Assembly (NCBI GenBank): GCA_008692225.1
Contig: VICG01000003.1
Location: 675,501-739,500, forward strand
Direction: 5' to 3'
DNA: 64,000 nucleotides
From: Monilinia fructicola
Taxonomy: Eukaryota > Ascomycota > Leotiomycetes > Helotiales > Sclerotiniaceae
Position 1 is the first letter of the stretch, and the number at the start of each line of letters is the position of its first letter. Shown piece after piece: positions 22,447-33,682 of the stretch. A model generated the notes under the pieces. It was given only the letters and a program-made list of their open reading frames with translations. It was not told the origin of the DNA and did no database searches. The position numbers and the translations under genes were made by a program.

Positions 22447-23387
22447 ATGATGACCTCCGCCCCAATGCTTCTATATTATCAATATCCGGCCGACTTGGCC
22501 GTTCCTTATCAGCGTTACAATTCCGCTGCATATCCATCCGTCAGCCTCTATGAGTAAGCGCTCGCTCTCCAGTTCGCCTTCATTCTTTGTCTCACCAAAA
22601 GCACGTTTCATACTGCTCAAGCACGATATTGCAATGAGTTCGGGATATCTTCAAGTGAAGGACTGAAACAGAACATCTTTTCTTCAATACGAATCCTGAA
22701 AGTCCCTTCATTATTTCCTATCTTCTATCTCCTAGGAACTAACGTCGTTCCCTCATCCCAGCTCCGACAATGAGCCCCTCCTTCCCCATCCCCGTCGACT
22801 TTCCGTCCTTTCAACTTCCCCCTGTGCCACACGCACCTACTCTGAACACATGCATGCGGCCCCCTCCTTTCAAAATACCCCCACAAGCGAAGATTCTATC
22901 ATTCCTGCCATTGTTATCGATGTTATTCCTGCCAATCGACGCTATTCTTCTGCTTCGGATATTAGCCATAATAAGGAAACCATCGGACAAAAAAGCAGAA
23001 CAGGTTTGGTCTCGAGATTAGTCAAGAAGAAGAAGATAGATAAGGCGACGATTCCCGTAGATGAAAAGGAAAAGACGATGACGAAGGTAGTTTATATGCC
23101 TCGGCGAGAGTATGTCCTATTTGATTTAGCCATACTCACCCTTTTAAGATAGATTTTGGAAAACCCCTGCGCATCATGAATATGATGATACTAATACTAT
23201 TCACCTTGGCAGATACCTCAAGTATTTCGCCCGTGGCCCGAGAGGCGAATATGTAGGTACCGAACCTCATCGCCGCTGGATGGAAGAAGAGCTAGAAAAA
23301 AGCATTTGGAAAGTTCAGACCACCTGCCAGGAGGAATACTGGAATGTTCTGGGGACGGGGTTAGGGTCAGGCTCGCGTATATTGTGA
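22447..23387 (+). CDS. Conserved-looking fungal protein of unknown function
   Basis: I do not know this family. The model has exons 22447-22553, 22762-23109 and 23213-23387, with introns of 208 nt (donor GTAAGC, acceptor CCCAG) and 103 nt (donor GTATGT, acceptor GGCAG). It encodes 209 residues and the exon sum is divisible by three. The N-terminus is rich in Tyr and Pro (MLLYYQYPADLAVPYQRYNS). The middle is low complexity and ends in a basic patch (RLVKKKKIDKAT). The last part is compact and ordered in look: MPRREYLKYFARGPRGEYVG, then TEPHRRWMEEELEK. That last segment reads like a conserved short domain, and both splice junctions fall so as to keep it intact. No signal peptide or membrane segment is seen. 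The basic patch could serve in nuclear targeting (inference). Confidence 0.68.
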
Positions 23388-23775
23388 TTTACTGCTTTGA
23401 CGTGTTTAGGAATGGTTCTTGTATTGGTGTTTGTAATAATGAAAGGGAAACCAAGGATGGAAAGGGCATTGGGCAACATGACAGTCGGGAAATGCACAAT
23501 GGATATTGGCTTGGGTTTGGAGTACTATACCCCGACTTTGAATTTGGAACCTGGGTTTGAGCTCTTCGAGAGATAATTTGGGAACCGGAAATTGGAGAAT
23601 AGGGACTGAGAACCCATTTTTGGAAGTTGAGTTTATTATTGCTATTGAGATCTCATTTTCTGTTTTAAGCAACAAGCAAGTTGATTGAATCACCCCCCAT
23701 CCTATGCATCAAAATTTTTCCGTATAGATATAGGTTTCAAAAGAGCCCTGACCAAAGCCAACCTGTGCGCGTAGC
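23388..23775. other. Short spacer between convergent genes
   Basis: This stretch separates the 3' ends of the unknown gene (plus) and the CYP52-like gene (minus). No gene or clear terminator motif was identified. Confidence 0.45.
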
Positions 23776-25861
23776 CTACTCAGCAGCAGGGTATAATCTA
23801 ACTCTCACATCAGAAGGGGACAAGGTCAAGCTTAATTTCTTTTTCGGTTTCTCATCCATGTCTACCGCTTCAATCCTTTCGTATTTCTGTAGGAACCGGG
23901 CAATGACGAAACTTGCTTCGTTGAGCGCGTATTGTTCTGGATTCGAGTTTCAGTGTTTTGTTCAGCAGAGGCAGTTGCTTTCGCCTCAGTCTTTTCTATT
24001 CCAAGATCCATAGAGATTATGAAAGAAGTCATGTGTCTCTCAGTTCCCATCTCCTTCCCCGAGAAATTACCAAAACGCTCACAAATCTCCCGAGGAGAAA
24101 AAATAAAAATAGAGGAAACGTGACTCACGACCAATACACACTCTAGCCCCTCCACTAAACCCCCCAAACTCCCACCCCAACTTTCTCCCTTCCCACCTCT
24201 CAGGTCTCCATTCCAGAGCATCATCTCCCCATATATCGGCCCGTCGATGCATCACATAGGTGCTATAACTCACCGTCTCGCCCCTCCGCACCACCACCGG
24301 AGATGTCCCATCTTTCCCCCCTCCAAACGGCAATATTGTATCACGAACGGCGACGCGCGAGTTCAGCGGGACGATGGGGTATAGCCTCAATGTTTCATAA
24401 AGGAGATAGGTGAGCGTTTTGCAGGATTTAAGAGAGGCGAAGGTCATTGGTGGGTGGGGGGAGGAAGCGGAGGCGGAAGCGGAAGAGTACGGTGCAAAGG
24501 GGGTAGATGTGGAGGGTCCGAAATGCGAGAGGACCACACCGCGGTATTTTGCATAGCGTGCGGGATCGTGCGAGAGGAGAAGAAGGGTCCAGGCTAGGAG
24601 TGCGGCTGTGGTATCGCGGCCCGCCAGCAGGAGGTGAAGCATTTGATCGCGGAGCTCGGTGGGATTTCGTGTTTGTTCTGTGAGTGCATTTAGCAGGACG
24701 TATTTTGCATTTTTCTCCCCCGAGCTCTCTCCTTCTCCTTCTTCTTTTTCTTCTTCTTCTTCTGCTGGAACGGCTGTAGGGGGCGGTTTGGAGCTCGAGC
24801 TCAGGGCGCTTTGTACGAAATTGGCGGAATAATCTTTACACGTTTGGCACGCATCGAGAAACTTCCTCGAGCGAGCTAACCACCAAAGCTTCGAGAAACG
24901 CAAGCGGAAAATGATGTACTCTTGAGCGTAAGAAAGAGCTTGGACGAATTCCTCTTCGGCGAGGAGTTCTTTGGTAGCACCTGAATCGATTGAGCGAAGG
25001 GCGGTCGTTTGACTGTTGACTGACTTTCCAAATAGGAACTCGGTGCTAACATCCATTGTGAAACGTAAGAGGAGAGGAAGCAGATCAGCTGGTTCCGAGC
25101 TCGTTTGTGGAAGGGCTCGGTAGAGAATCCGTAGGTGCTGATCGGCAGCATCCAGATCACTGATCTGATCGCGGGCGAACTGGGGTTTGAGCTGTTGTCT
25201 ATAATGAGCCCACGCTTCGCCATCTGCGGTGAAGATTCCATGGCCAAGCAGTTCGGACATGTTTTGGCTTCTGCTGGGCCCTAATTCGTAGTCGTGGAAC
25301 TGGGTGGCGAGGACCGCTTGAATGTTTGAGGGGTCTGAGGTGAATACTATGGAGTTGTAAAACGGGTTGTGCATTCGGTATGTTCCAACGCCCATTTGTT
25401 GGTAGCGTGCGAGGATGCGGTCATCGAGTATGTCCATGTCTAGATGTGTTTGTGTTATGTTCATGTTTCAAAATGTCAATATGAGGATGATATATAGGCG
25501 CTTAAGGAAGGGATTATATGCTTGCATCCGAGAAGGCTCGATTTGTGATGCCATGATCCTCCACAATCTGAGCAGCAAGCAAGCCAAAAGCAAAGTTTGA
25601 CTTCAAAGTCTACCCAACCACTCACTTGAAAATTTCAACTCAAAAGAAGTTGTAAAATGACATACCTTTTTCAGCCCTCAACATCCTCACATACCTCTCC
25701 ACACCACCCGGCCACTCATTCTCCACCGACTTCGGTTCCTCGCACCCATATTCCCTCCCAAATCTCCTCGCTCTCATCCAACCCAACTCATTCTTTACCC
25801 ACGAATATACAATCCACACGGCCAGCACAAGTGCGATTCCACTAAAATACGAAACCGCCAT
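23776..25861 (-). CDS. Cytochrome P450, CYP52-like (alkane/fatty-acid hydroxylase group)
   Basis: Exons are 25666-25861, 24129-25439 and 23776-23936, with introns of 226 nt (GTATGT...CTAG) and 192 nt (GTGAGT...CCAG); the product is 555 residues. The N-terminus carries a membrane anchor (SYFSGIALVLAVWIVYSW). Motifs seen are ELGPSRSQNMSELLGHGIFT and DGEAWAHYRQQLKPQF (C-helix region), the I-helix HLLLAGRDTTAALLAW, ExxR in YETLRLYP, RPERWEG and the heme loop FSGGARVCIGQQYALNEASF, which the second splice junction completes. These are CYP52-group features, suggesting terminal hydroxylation of long-chain alkanes or fatty acids in the endoplasmic reticulum. Two low-complexity inserts are unusual: a Glu-rich tract before the I-helix and a Ser/Ala tract between the I and K helices. 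Exact subfamily is not assigned. Confidence 0.88.
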
Positions 25862-27630
25862 TGTTCCGACCCTTTTCAACGTCCCAGATATCGATTTCGT
25901 CGACGAGAAGCAATATCTATAGAATCGACGACCAAAAGAAAAGAAAACAAGATAGATAGATGAGGTATAGCAGGCGACAGTGCTGATATGACATGACTTG
26001 ATATGTATCTCATATCTCACCCAAACCCCAACGTGCCAGCCACAAATCACGCCCTGGAAACGTGCGCCAGCCATCTAGTAAGCATCATGGTACGTGTTAC
26101 GTGTAGGAGGCCAATCTCATGTCGAGAAGCAGAATCCCCCCTTTCATCTCCCCCATCCCCATGCGCACATAGGAGTAGGCCATCATGCCGACGGGGTGAA
26201 AAGGGCGCGGGGTGGATGCCGATGCCGTTTCTTGAAGTGGTCGCGGCTCAGGTTGGAGCGGACATCCGTCCGTTCCCGGTGCCGCTGCCGCTGCCGTTCT
26301 CTCTTTCTCTTTTGCTCCGTGGGAGTTATACTCAAGGATTCGTCTGTTGATCGAGTCGCCATCTAGTGCTATTAGGATGTCCACGGGTATTGTAAGATTA
26401 CACATAATCCCTATTTGTGTAGGTATCTACTTCCAGCAAGTCCATACTATAATTATTACTGCGATTGCAAGCTAGGCAACAAATAGTTCGAATTTCGTTC
26501 TCAATCTCATGCATTTTCACATAGAACCTCTACCATACCTGCTCGTACGGAAACCTCACCTTCGTGCGGCCCAATCTGCAGATTTCCAAAGAGAAGTGGT
26601 CTCGCTCTATTCTACGCTATTCTACTGTGCTCTGCTCTGCTCTGCTCTGCTCTGCTCTCCCCACCCTCAAACATTCTGCCCAAAACAGAACCAACCTTAT
26701 CAAAGCGGTGAAACACCTCACCAGCTCTCTCCATCCTCAAACATTCCAAGGGCCATGTCGAGCTTCAAATTCCAGATATGCAACAAAACAAATAAGAAAC
26801 CTTCACCGCTTTCACGTGATCCATGAGCTGAAAAGGTACTGGAGGGTTGCCCGAGAGTATCGGAACATGCCGTTCCCTTCGCATTCGCTAAACATATTAG
26901 GTACGGAGAATTTTGATTGGTTTCTACGTATGTATGTATTGATGGATGAGGAATAGATAGATGAGATTCATGGCCGGTTGATTTGTGGGTAAGAATTTTG
27001 AGAGTATGGTTGGTTGATTGATATTAGGAAGTGTGTTGTAACTTGTAACCTTCAAGTTATATGGGATGATGTAAAGGATAGGAACTGCTGTTCGCATGAG
27101 TTTTTTGCTTCGTATTATTATTAACGTTTTAAACCAGGGAGAGATTGCACTTGTTGGCATGGGCATGATACTTGGAGATACACTGAATATGCAGTACGCT
27201 GCGATCGTCCAAATTAACATCAACGTGCATGAACTATACCGATCCAAATATCTTCCGCTGAAGAACCCCCGTCCGGCCTCACTCATCCGGCCTCACTTGA
27301 GGCTAAAACCCATCTGTCTCGGCGATTACTCTAGCCTAGGACATATTAGCTTGGTCATCCACAAATTATAGTGTTATAAGATTCCATGTTGCTCTGATAA
27401 ACGAATGCGAAATGCACTTCGACATGCAACAAAAAATGCCGATACACCATTTCCATCCATATGATACGCTGGGATAAGTCAATGCTGAGTTGACACGAAT
27501 CCTGCAGCCGCAATAGAGTGCAATATTATTCATAAATGGCCCCACATATGAAAAAAAAGATGTGAGACTGGGCCTTGAAGGGTATACTATCTAGTAAACA
27601 AAATTTAACAGCTGCAGAGCTCTCGTTAAA
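25862..27630. other. Intergenic 1.8 kb between the CYP52-like gene and the dioxygenase gene
   Basis: The CYP52-like promoter lies just above 25861. Overlapping short frames at 26003-26405 and 26509-26956 lack motifs. A CTCTG microsatellite is at 26630-26658. No RNA gene was found. Confidence 0.45.
26630..26658. repeat. CTCTG pentanucleotide microsatellite
   Basis: About five to six tandem copies of ctctg occur in intergenic DNA. Confidence 0.8.
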
Positions 27631-29728
27631 CTATTCCGAATCGCTTTCAGGGTCCGAGTCAGGGAATCCATTAAACGTTCCTTCTTCATCGGAGTCTTCC
27701 AGTGAGACTTGGGTTTCCTGTGAAGGTTTACTTTCGTCGTCCTCTTCCTCTTCATCCTCATCATCCTCTCCTTCCTTAACTCCAAAAGCACCAGTGATAT
27801 CCCATCGATCTCCTTTTGCATTTTTGCTAACATATTTGACGAACTTCAACACACCGCTATCTCTCAAGACAATGCTCATCTTGTTCCATGAAGCCGGCAT
27901 TGTGAAAAGAACTCCGTCATCTTCTTCCTCCCCTGCAACTTTGTAGATTGCTGCATCTTCATCATTCTCATCATCGCCTGCCATGAATACTAAATGGCCC
28001 CCCACATCATCATCTTCTTCAGGTTCGGGCTCCGGCTCTCCTTTGGGCTCTGGTGCTTTCTTCTGTCCTTTAGATCTTTCTTTGCCCTTGGATTTAGACT
28101 TAGGTTTAGATTTCTCTTCCTCACTGTCTTCATTGTCTTCATCTTCATTTTCTTCATCGTCATTACCATCATCGCCCCATCCAGTCGTAGGTGTCAATCC
28201 CAGATCAACTTCCAATCTTGGTTTACCCTCGTAATTCTTTGCAAGAGCGTAATCTGAACCCTTGCGAAATCTCCGTGCCAAGAGATCATAATTCTCAACC
28301 TGACATGACGTGGCAATCTCAAGCCATTTTCGGAATTGAGGACTTGGGAGTAGAACGTTGAGGATTTCCTCGATCGGGTTCAACTCCTTTTCACTAGCCG
28401 AACCATTGGCGGTAGATGGTTGTTGGTAAAGGAAACGATGTTTATGAGGTGGTTTAGCAACTTTCCAAGGCCCTTTCTCTATCTCTGCGCTACTCTCTGG
28501 TAGGCCCGCTGCCTCTTGTGCTTCAACATATTCTCGCACTTTAAGTGCGAACTTGACTGATAGAAGGCCATCAAGTGTCACATTTGATTCCTCCTCAAAA
28601 CGTTCGGCAACTTGTTCCAAGGTATCAGGTGTCAGGTAAGTAGGCGCCATGTATTTGAGTAGAAAGTCCAAATCAGCCTCGTCAAGAGTATTCTCTTCAG
28701 TTTCCACATCTTCCTCATCCTTTGATTCAGTCACAGTGATTGGCTCTTCTTTTGGGAAATCGTATTTGTCCGGGTTTCCCTGCAACTGCATCAAACTACT
28801 GTTCTTTCCCCATTTCTCTTCAGCTCCCTTGACATATCCTTCCTCGCCAATTTGAGGAATATGAAACCATCCACTAACAGCCATTCTAATCCTTCCACCG
28901 TCTTTCTCCAATTGTTCTTTGTTTGCCGCATGATATACCTCCTCGACGTCGTGGAAACTCTGACCAGGTTGAACGGCGAAAAAACTCAATTGATTCCATG
29001 CCGGTGGAATAATCTTGGAAGTATCAGGACTGGGGGTGATAGTTTTCACACCATCATCCTCAAATTCTTTGGTAGGAAATAATCTCAAAGCACCACCCCA
29101 TTCCTCCTTCCAGGCCACATCGGGATCAGTCAAATACAGAATATAACTGACTTTGCGGCTACCAATCACATCATCATGACATAACAAATGGCAACCTGGC
29201 GTATAAACGTTGATAGCCATATCCGTTTTCCTTCCACTCAATTCTCCAGAGCCAGTAATCTTCGCAACATATTTCCGGAACGAAGATGAGTACAATGCAT
29301 CTCGTAGCCTCAGTAAAGAAGGCAATTTCTCCAACGCCCCATCATCCAAACCATCTAAATTTGCCAAGTCTCCCGATTGATGAATCTTGTAAATATCTGT
29401 TTCCTTAGGTGTGAAGTGAACGTTTTCTCGAATTTCATTGCGAACACGGCGGAGAAGAGCATCGTCGATCAATGGACTTATAACTTGGTGTTTATATGGT
29501 TCCGAGTTGGCATATTCCTTGGTATACTTCTTGAGAACCTCTTTGTCGAAAAGCCCTTTTCTAAAGGACTTCTTTGCATCTTCATCTGATAATGCTGTGA
29601 CACAAGCTCCAGTCAGTTTGTGGGGCTGGTAGATAAAAATTGAGGAAAGACATACATTTCTTTGCCCGTTTTTTCAAGATGCTTTTGCCGTTTTGGCCAT
29701 TGGATTGAGTATCTGCCTTACGCTTCAT
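27631..29728 (-). CDS. TPA1/ofd1: Prolyl 3,4-dihydroxylase, Tpa1/Ofd1 family (2-oxoglutarate/Fe(II) oxygenase)
   Basis: Family members hydroxylate ribosomal protein uS12 (Rps23) and influence translation termination; in fission yeast Ofd1 also controls Sre1 stability by oxygen. Exons are 29656-29728 and 27631-29594 with a 61-nt intron; the product is 678 residues, close to yeast Tpa1 (644). The N-terminal catalytic domain has the metal triad H164 and D166 (LLCHDDVIGSRK) and H239 (QSFHDVEEV). It also has the 2-oxoglutarate-binding Arg in GGRIRMAVSGWF. A second, degenerate double-stranded beta-helix domain follows (from about 385, ILNVLLPSPQFRKWL). Between and after these are strongly acidic tracts (DDEENEDEDNEDSEEE and similar), longer than needed for catalysis. 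The gene diverges from an aminotransferase-like gene. Confidence 0.93.
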
Positions 29729-30463
29729 CTTGAGTACAGTAATGAGATGTTGATAACAAAATAAAGAGTAAAAATTGGTGTTTGAAGAAATAAAAGATTT
29801 TCTGGAAATCAGCTCATAAATAAATTTGAAGCTTCTCTCATGACGATTTTGCCAGGGCGGTGAGATCGATTTTTGTGGAGCTCGAAGCGCTGGAGCACCA
29901 GGAGGGGTTGCACAGGTGGATTTAGAACAGAAGAATTTTGACACTTGCACAACTTCACTGGTCAGTTTGGATCATAATGATATTGGATATTGTATAAATT
30001 CATAATTATAATTGTAATTATACGCGCTGTGGATGCATTGCAGGAAGGTCTTCTTGATATATGAATAGTCCAGTCTCAAGTTTGAGACTGGATAACCTCA
30101 TTGCCAACCGCTTCATGAATGGTCCGGTCCTTCATCGTGTCATGGATGCAAAGAGACGATTCCACATGTCATTGAGGTGGAAACAACCAACTATTATCCC
30201 AATGGATTGATCATCTTATCAAGTGGAGGGCCATATTATGGATTCCGCGGATTCCTTCATCCACTAAATTAGATATGAAGAGAAAGCTCTATTGGGCAAA
30301 TTAGATTTGGACCCCTCATAACCCCACGGTGCAATCCATGCCGATAACAAGCATGTTATCGTGAAGTAATAAGGACCAAATTGACAGTATTTTTGTCTTT
30401 CAGTGCATGCTTACTCTCCCACTTCCATTTCATTAACATCCACATATACACACAACAGCGACG
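29729..30463. promoter_or_regulatory. Divergent promoter region between the dioxygenase and aminotransferase-like genes
   Basis: The 735-base spacer holds the 5' ends of both genes. No specific binding site was recognised. Confidence 0.4.
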
Positions 30464-32239
30464 ATGAGCTCCTTCGATATCACATCTACAAGAAAATGCT
30501 TCCCTGCGTTGGACAAAAGACAAGTGTATCTTGACAATGCTGGCGGTAGTCAGACCCTAGGAACCGTTATAGAAAGGTATGACACTCGTTACCACTATCA
30601 TTCAACGTCTGGGATCCAATCAGAGAATCTCATACATTCACAGCATCCACGATTATCTCATCAATTCCAATGTTCAACTAGGCGGTTCGTACAACGTTGG
30701 CAAACAAGCAAATACCAGCTACGCCACAGGATATGAAGCAGCAGCAAGATACATCAACGCATCTCCATCTAATATTGGTAACTTAGCTCGAGCTCCCCCC
30801 CTTTAAGCGATTCGGTCCCTGATACCACTTAGTTCTTGGCTCCAGCACAACCCAAAATTTCCGGAATCTTTCTCAAGCCTTTAACTTTCCGCCAGGTTCT
30901 GAGTTGGTCATATCGTCTATCGATCATGAATCTAACATTGCTTCCTGGGTTGCTCTCGCCGCATCCCAAAATTTCACCATAAAATGGTGGACGCCGCCCT
31001 CATCCAACAATCCCATCCTTACTCCTGAATCCCTGTGAGCTGCATGATTCCTTTCATTCCGCAGTTTCTAACATTTACATCCATTTGTTGTTTCATTCCA
31101 TATTCTGCAGCCTTCTTTCTCTTGAATACAGCTGAATTATATCAATCGCTTCTCGGAGTCCACATCAAGTACGCAACTAATTCATTCGACCTATAGTGAG
31201 CCCCTGCTTTCTTCCAAAACGGCCCTCGTAACTCTTACTCATGCCTCAAATATACTCGGTACCATCCATGATATTCACGCCAGTAAGCCAAATCCCGTTC
31301 ACTCACATAATCACAATGCACTATGCAAATTAACCCCGGCGACCTCTTGATTTCCAAAACCAAGCTCCCTCTCCAACAACCCCAATAACCCAACTCGCCC
31401 CACTAACACCCACCCGCGCAGTCTCCGCTCTCGTGCACACCATCCCCAACGCCCTCCTCTGCGTCGACGGCGTAGCCTACGCGCCCCACCGCCCCATCGA
31501 CGTCCAATCCCTCAACATCGACATCTACGCCTTCAGCTGGTACAAAGTGTACGGGCCACACATCTCGCTCCTCTACGCCTCTCCCCGCGCGCTCCCCACC
31601 CTCAAATCGCTCGGCCACTTCTTCAACCCCTCCCACACCCTCGCCGACAAGCTCGCCCTCGCAGGCTCCAACTACGAATTAACCTCTGCAATCCCCAAAG
31701 TCGTCGAGTATCTCCACACCGTGCAGTCGTGGGAGGGGATCCGCGCGCATGAGGAAACGTTGCAGAAGACGCTCCTGGGCTATCTGGCTTCGCGAGCGGA
31801 CGTGCGGATTTTGGGCGAACCATCGCATGATTCCCGTAAACGTGTTTCGACAATCAGTTTCCTGGTGGCGGGGCCTGGTGGCTGCTGGCGGAGCAGCAGA
31901 GAAGTGGTGGAGGAGGTTGACGCGGCTAGTGGTGGGGAGGTGGGGATTCGATGGGGTATGTTTTATAGTAACCGATTGGTTGAGGAGGTGCTTGGGGTGA
32001 AGGGAGGAGACGGGGTGGTGAGGGTTAGTTTGGTGCATTATAATAGTAGTGAGTATATTTTCTTTTCTCCTGGGGGTGAAGATTAACATCCACAATTACT
32101 CAAGGAGTAGATGGATGTATGGGGTGTTGGTTGGCCGGTTGCGGAATAGATGTGAGATGATGCTAACGCATAGATGGAAATAGTCGAGGAAGTGAACCGC
32201 TTGATTGAGATATTTGATCAAGTGCTTGGAAAACCTTGA
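30464..32239 (+). CDS. PLP-dependent class V aminotransferase-like enzyme (cysteine desulfurase/epimerase-like)
   Basis: Six exons were assembled: 30464-30576, 30644-30777, 30833-31034, 31197-31282, 31422-32048 and 32184-32239. They give 405 residues in one frame. Landmarks are VYLDNAGGSQ near the N-terminus, LGSSTTQNFRNLS, ISSIDHESNIASWV, LVTLTHASNILGTIHDI and LLCVDGVAYAPH. The Schiff-base Lys is K220 (YAFSWYKVYGPHISLLY), and the end is VRVSLVHYNS-IEEVNRLIE. These are the standard landmarks of the SufS/isopenicillin N epimerase-like group; substrate cannot be told, and in fungi members often act as uncharacterised lyases or epimerases. Two junctions were chosen by family pattern: exon 3 to 4 uses the acceptor at 31195-31196, and the last acceptor is GGAAATAG before 32184. 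Exon 5 is markedly GC-rich compared with its surroundings. Confidence 0.85.
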
Positions 32240-32587
32240 ATACATCGATTCGTGAGGAACAAGATTCAAAGGAATGGGAATTTAGTTAACCGTTTCGATT
32301 CTATGACGGCACCGGTCCTATGACATATAAATAGCCGGCAACCAAAGTCTAGATGAATATACAGAGAGGAAAATCCATATTTTGGAATGCATTCGTCCTC
32401 AAAGCACCTGCCTCAAAACGCCATGCTATACCGCCACCGATCCTGAATAGCACCCTTGTGCTTATGCATCCGTTCATACTCCATACGTTCTAAAGCCGCC
32501 CCATGCCAAAATTATCAAGTGCAAAAACTCCGTCCCGAATGTCTTTCCTGTTTGCCACTTAAACTTGTCTCGCCTTGCACTCAAGCC
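32240..32587. other. Short spacer between convergent genes
   Basis: The 3' ends of the aminotransferase-like gene and the unknown gene at 32588 face each other here. Nothing else was recognised. Confidence 0.45.
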
Positions 32588-33682
32588 TTATTTATTGGAA
32601 TTTGATTTCTTTTTCTTCGATTTCGAAATCACCTCATTCAACCCCAATGGTTTCTTTATAGTATATTCCCTCTTTGCCCCATCCCCAAATTTATGTGTCG
32701 CACTACCATCCGCATTAATCGTAGCTGGATACCCTTCACTGGGTCTCCTAATTTGATCTTGATGCAAGCGATCTAGACTTTCTCCGACAACCCCATATTT
32801 TGCCCAATTGACGGGTGGACATCGCACAATACTCTGCGGGGTTGGTAATTTCTCCCATTTTGCATCTGCTGCACCATCGGTCTCCTCCTTCAGCGCATCG
32901 GTCTCCTCGTCCTCGTCCTCGTCGCTACTACTCTCCTCCCCACCCGCAGCCGCTCTCCGTGCTTCTCTGCCCTTCTTTCTAGCAGCCTCCGCGTCCGCCT
33001 TCCTCTGCCCTTCCATCAGACTGCCTACAAACCCCTCGGGATCCCCAGCCGCCCTCTCCTTAATCCTCTGCAGCGTAACCATATCCCTCTCCGCATTCCT
33101 CGCCTGCAACTGCAATATCGAAATCGTGCTCTTCATCGCCAACACATCCGGGTTCTCATCGAAATTAATCGTTTGTGGTTTGGGCTGCGGCATCGATACT
33201 TGTGGTGTTTGTTGTGTATGCGTATATGTCTCTTTGAAAGAATGCGCGTGTGCTTGCGCGCCCGGATGGTTGTCCTTGGGTTGAGCGATAGGGTTCTCAC
33301 CCACACGGTTATTATTCATTATCGCGATATTTTTCCCCCCAATGTGAGGTCGCTGCGGTTGTCCTGATGATCGCGATTCTGACCCTATCGAAACATTCTG
33401 TGCGCCAGGTCCTAAATTCACGTTTGCATCTACGTTTGAATGCGAGGCCAGCCTAGCAGCCGATAAGGTAGGGGTAATGGGAGAGACTGGAGGCGGAACC
33501 GGACTTGCAGATCTAGAACTTGGAGATCTTGGGGTTTGATAAGGAGGTGATGTATTATATTCAGAAGCGGACGAACTCAGTTTTGGATTGGAGGAATTTT
33601 GAGTAGGTGTATTTGCTGAAGAAGGTGGTGAATTTGAGGTTGACGCCGATAGGTGAGGCATTTTGATTTTGATGATAGGCAT
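32588..33682 (-). CDS. Unknown protein with disordered N-terminus and conserved-looking C-terminal half
   Basis: I do not recognise this family. The open frame extends above 33682 but without an ATG, so the ATG at 33682 (or a second at 33661) is taken as the start, giving 364 residues. The first 150 residues are rich in Ser, Pro, Thr and Asn. A helical, possibly coiled-coil stretch follows (NPDVLAMKSTISILQLQARN and on to RIKERAAG), then an acidic tract (SSSDEDEDEETD). The block PQSIVRCPPVNWAKYGVVGE, followed by SLDRLHQDQIRRPSEG, is ordered in look and likely the conserved core. The C-terminus is Lys/Ser-rich (SKSKKKKSNSNK) and could act as a nuclear signal. A role in chromatin or RNA biology would be a guess. 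Confidence 0.68.
   Translation of the reverse strand: MPIIKIKMPHLSASTSNSPPSSANTPTQNSSNPKLSSSASEYNTSPPYQTPRSPSSRSASPVPPPVSPITPTLSAARLASHSNVDANVNLGPGAQNVSIGSESRSSGQPQRPHIGGKNIAIMNNNRVGENPIAQPKDNHPGAQAHAHSFKETYTHTQQTPQVSMPQPKPQTINFDENPDVLAMKSTISILQLQARNAERDMVTLQRIKERAAGDPEGFVGSLMEGQRKADAEAARKKGREARRAAAGGEESSSDEDEDEETDALKEETDGAADAKWEKLPTPQSIVRCPPVNWAKYGVVGESLDRLHQDQIRRPSEGYPATINADGSATHKFGDGAKREYTIKKPLGLNEVISKSKKKKSNSNK

Noticed and set aside
17965..25861. Secondary-metabolite gene cluster
   Set aside because: Two P450s are present, but there is no polyketide, peptide or terpene synthase, transporter or pathway regulator, and housekeeping RPE1 sits between them.
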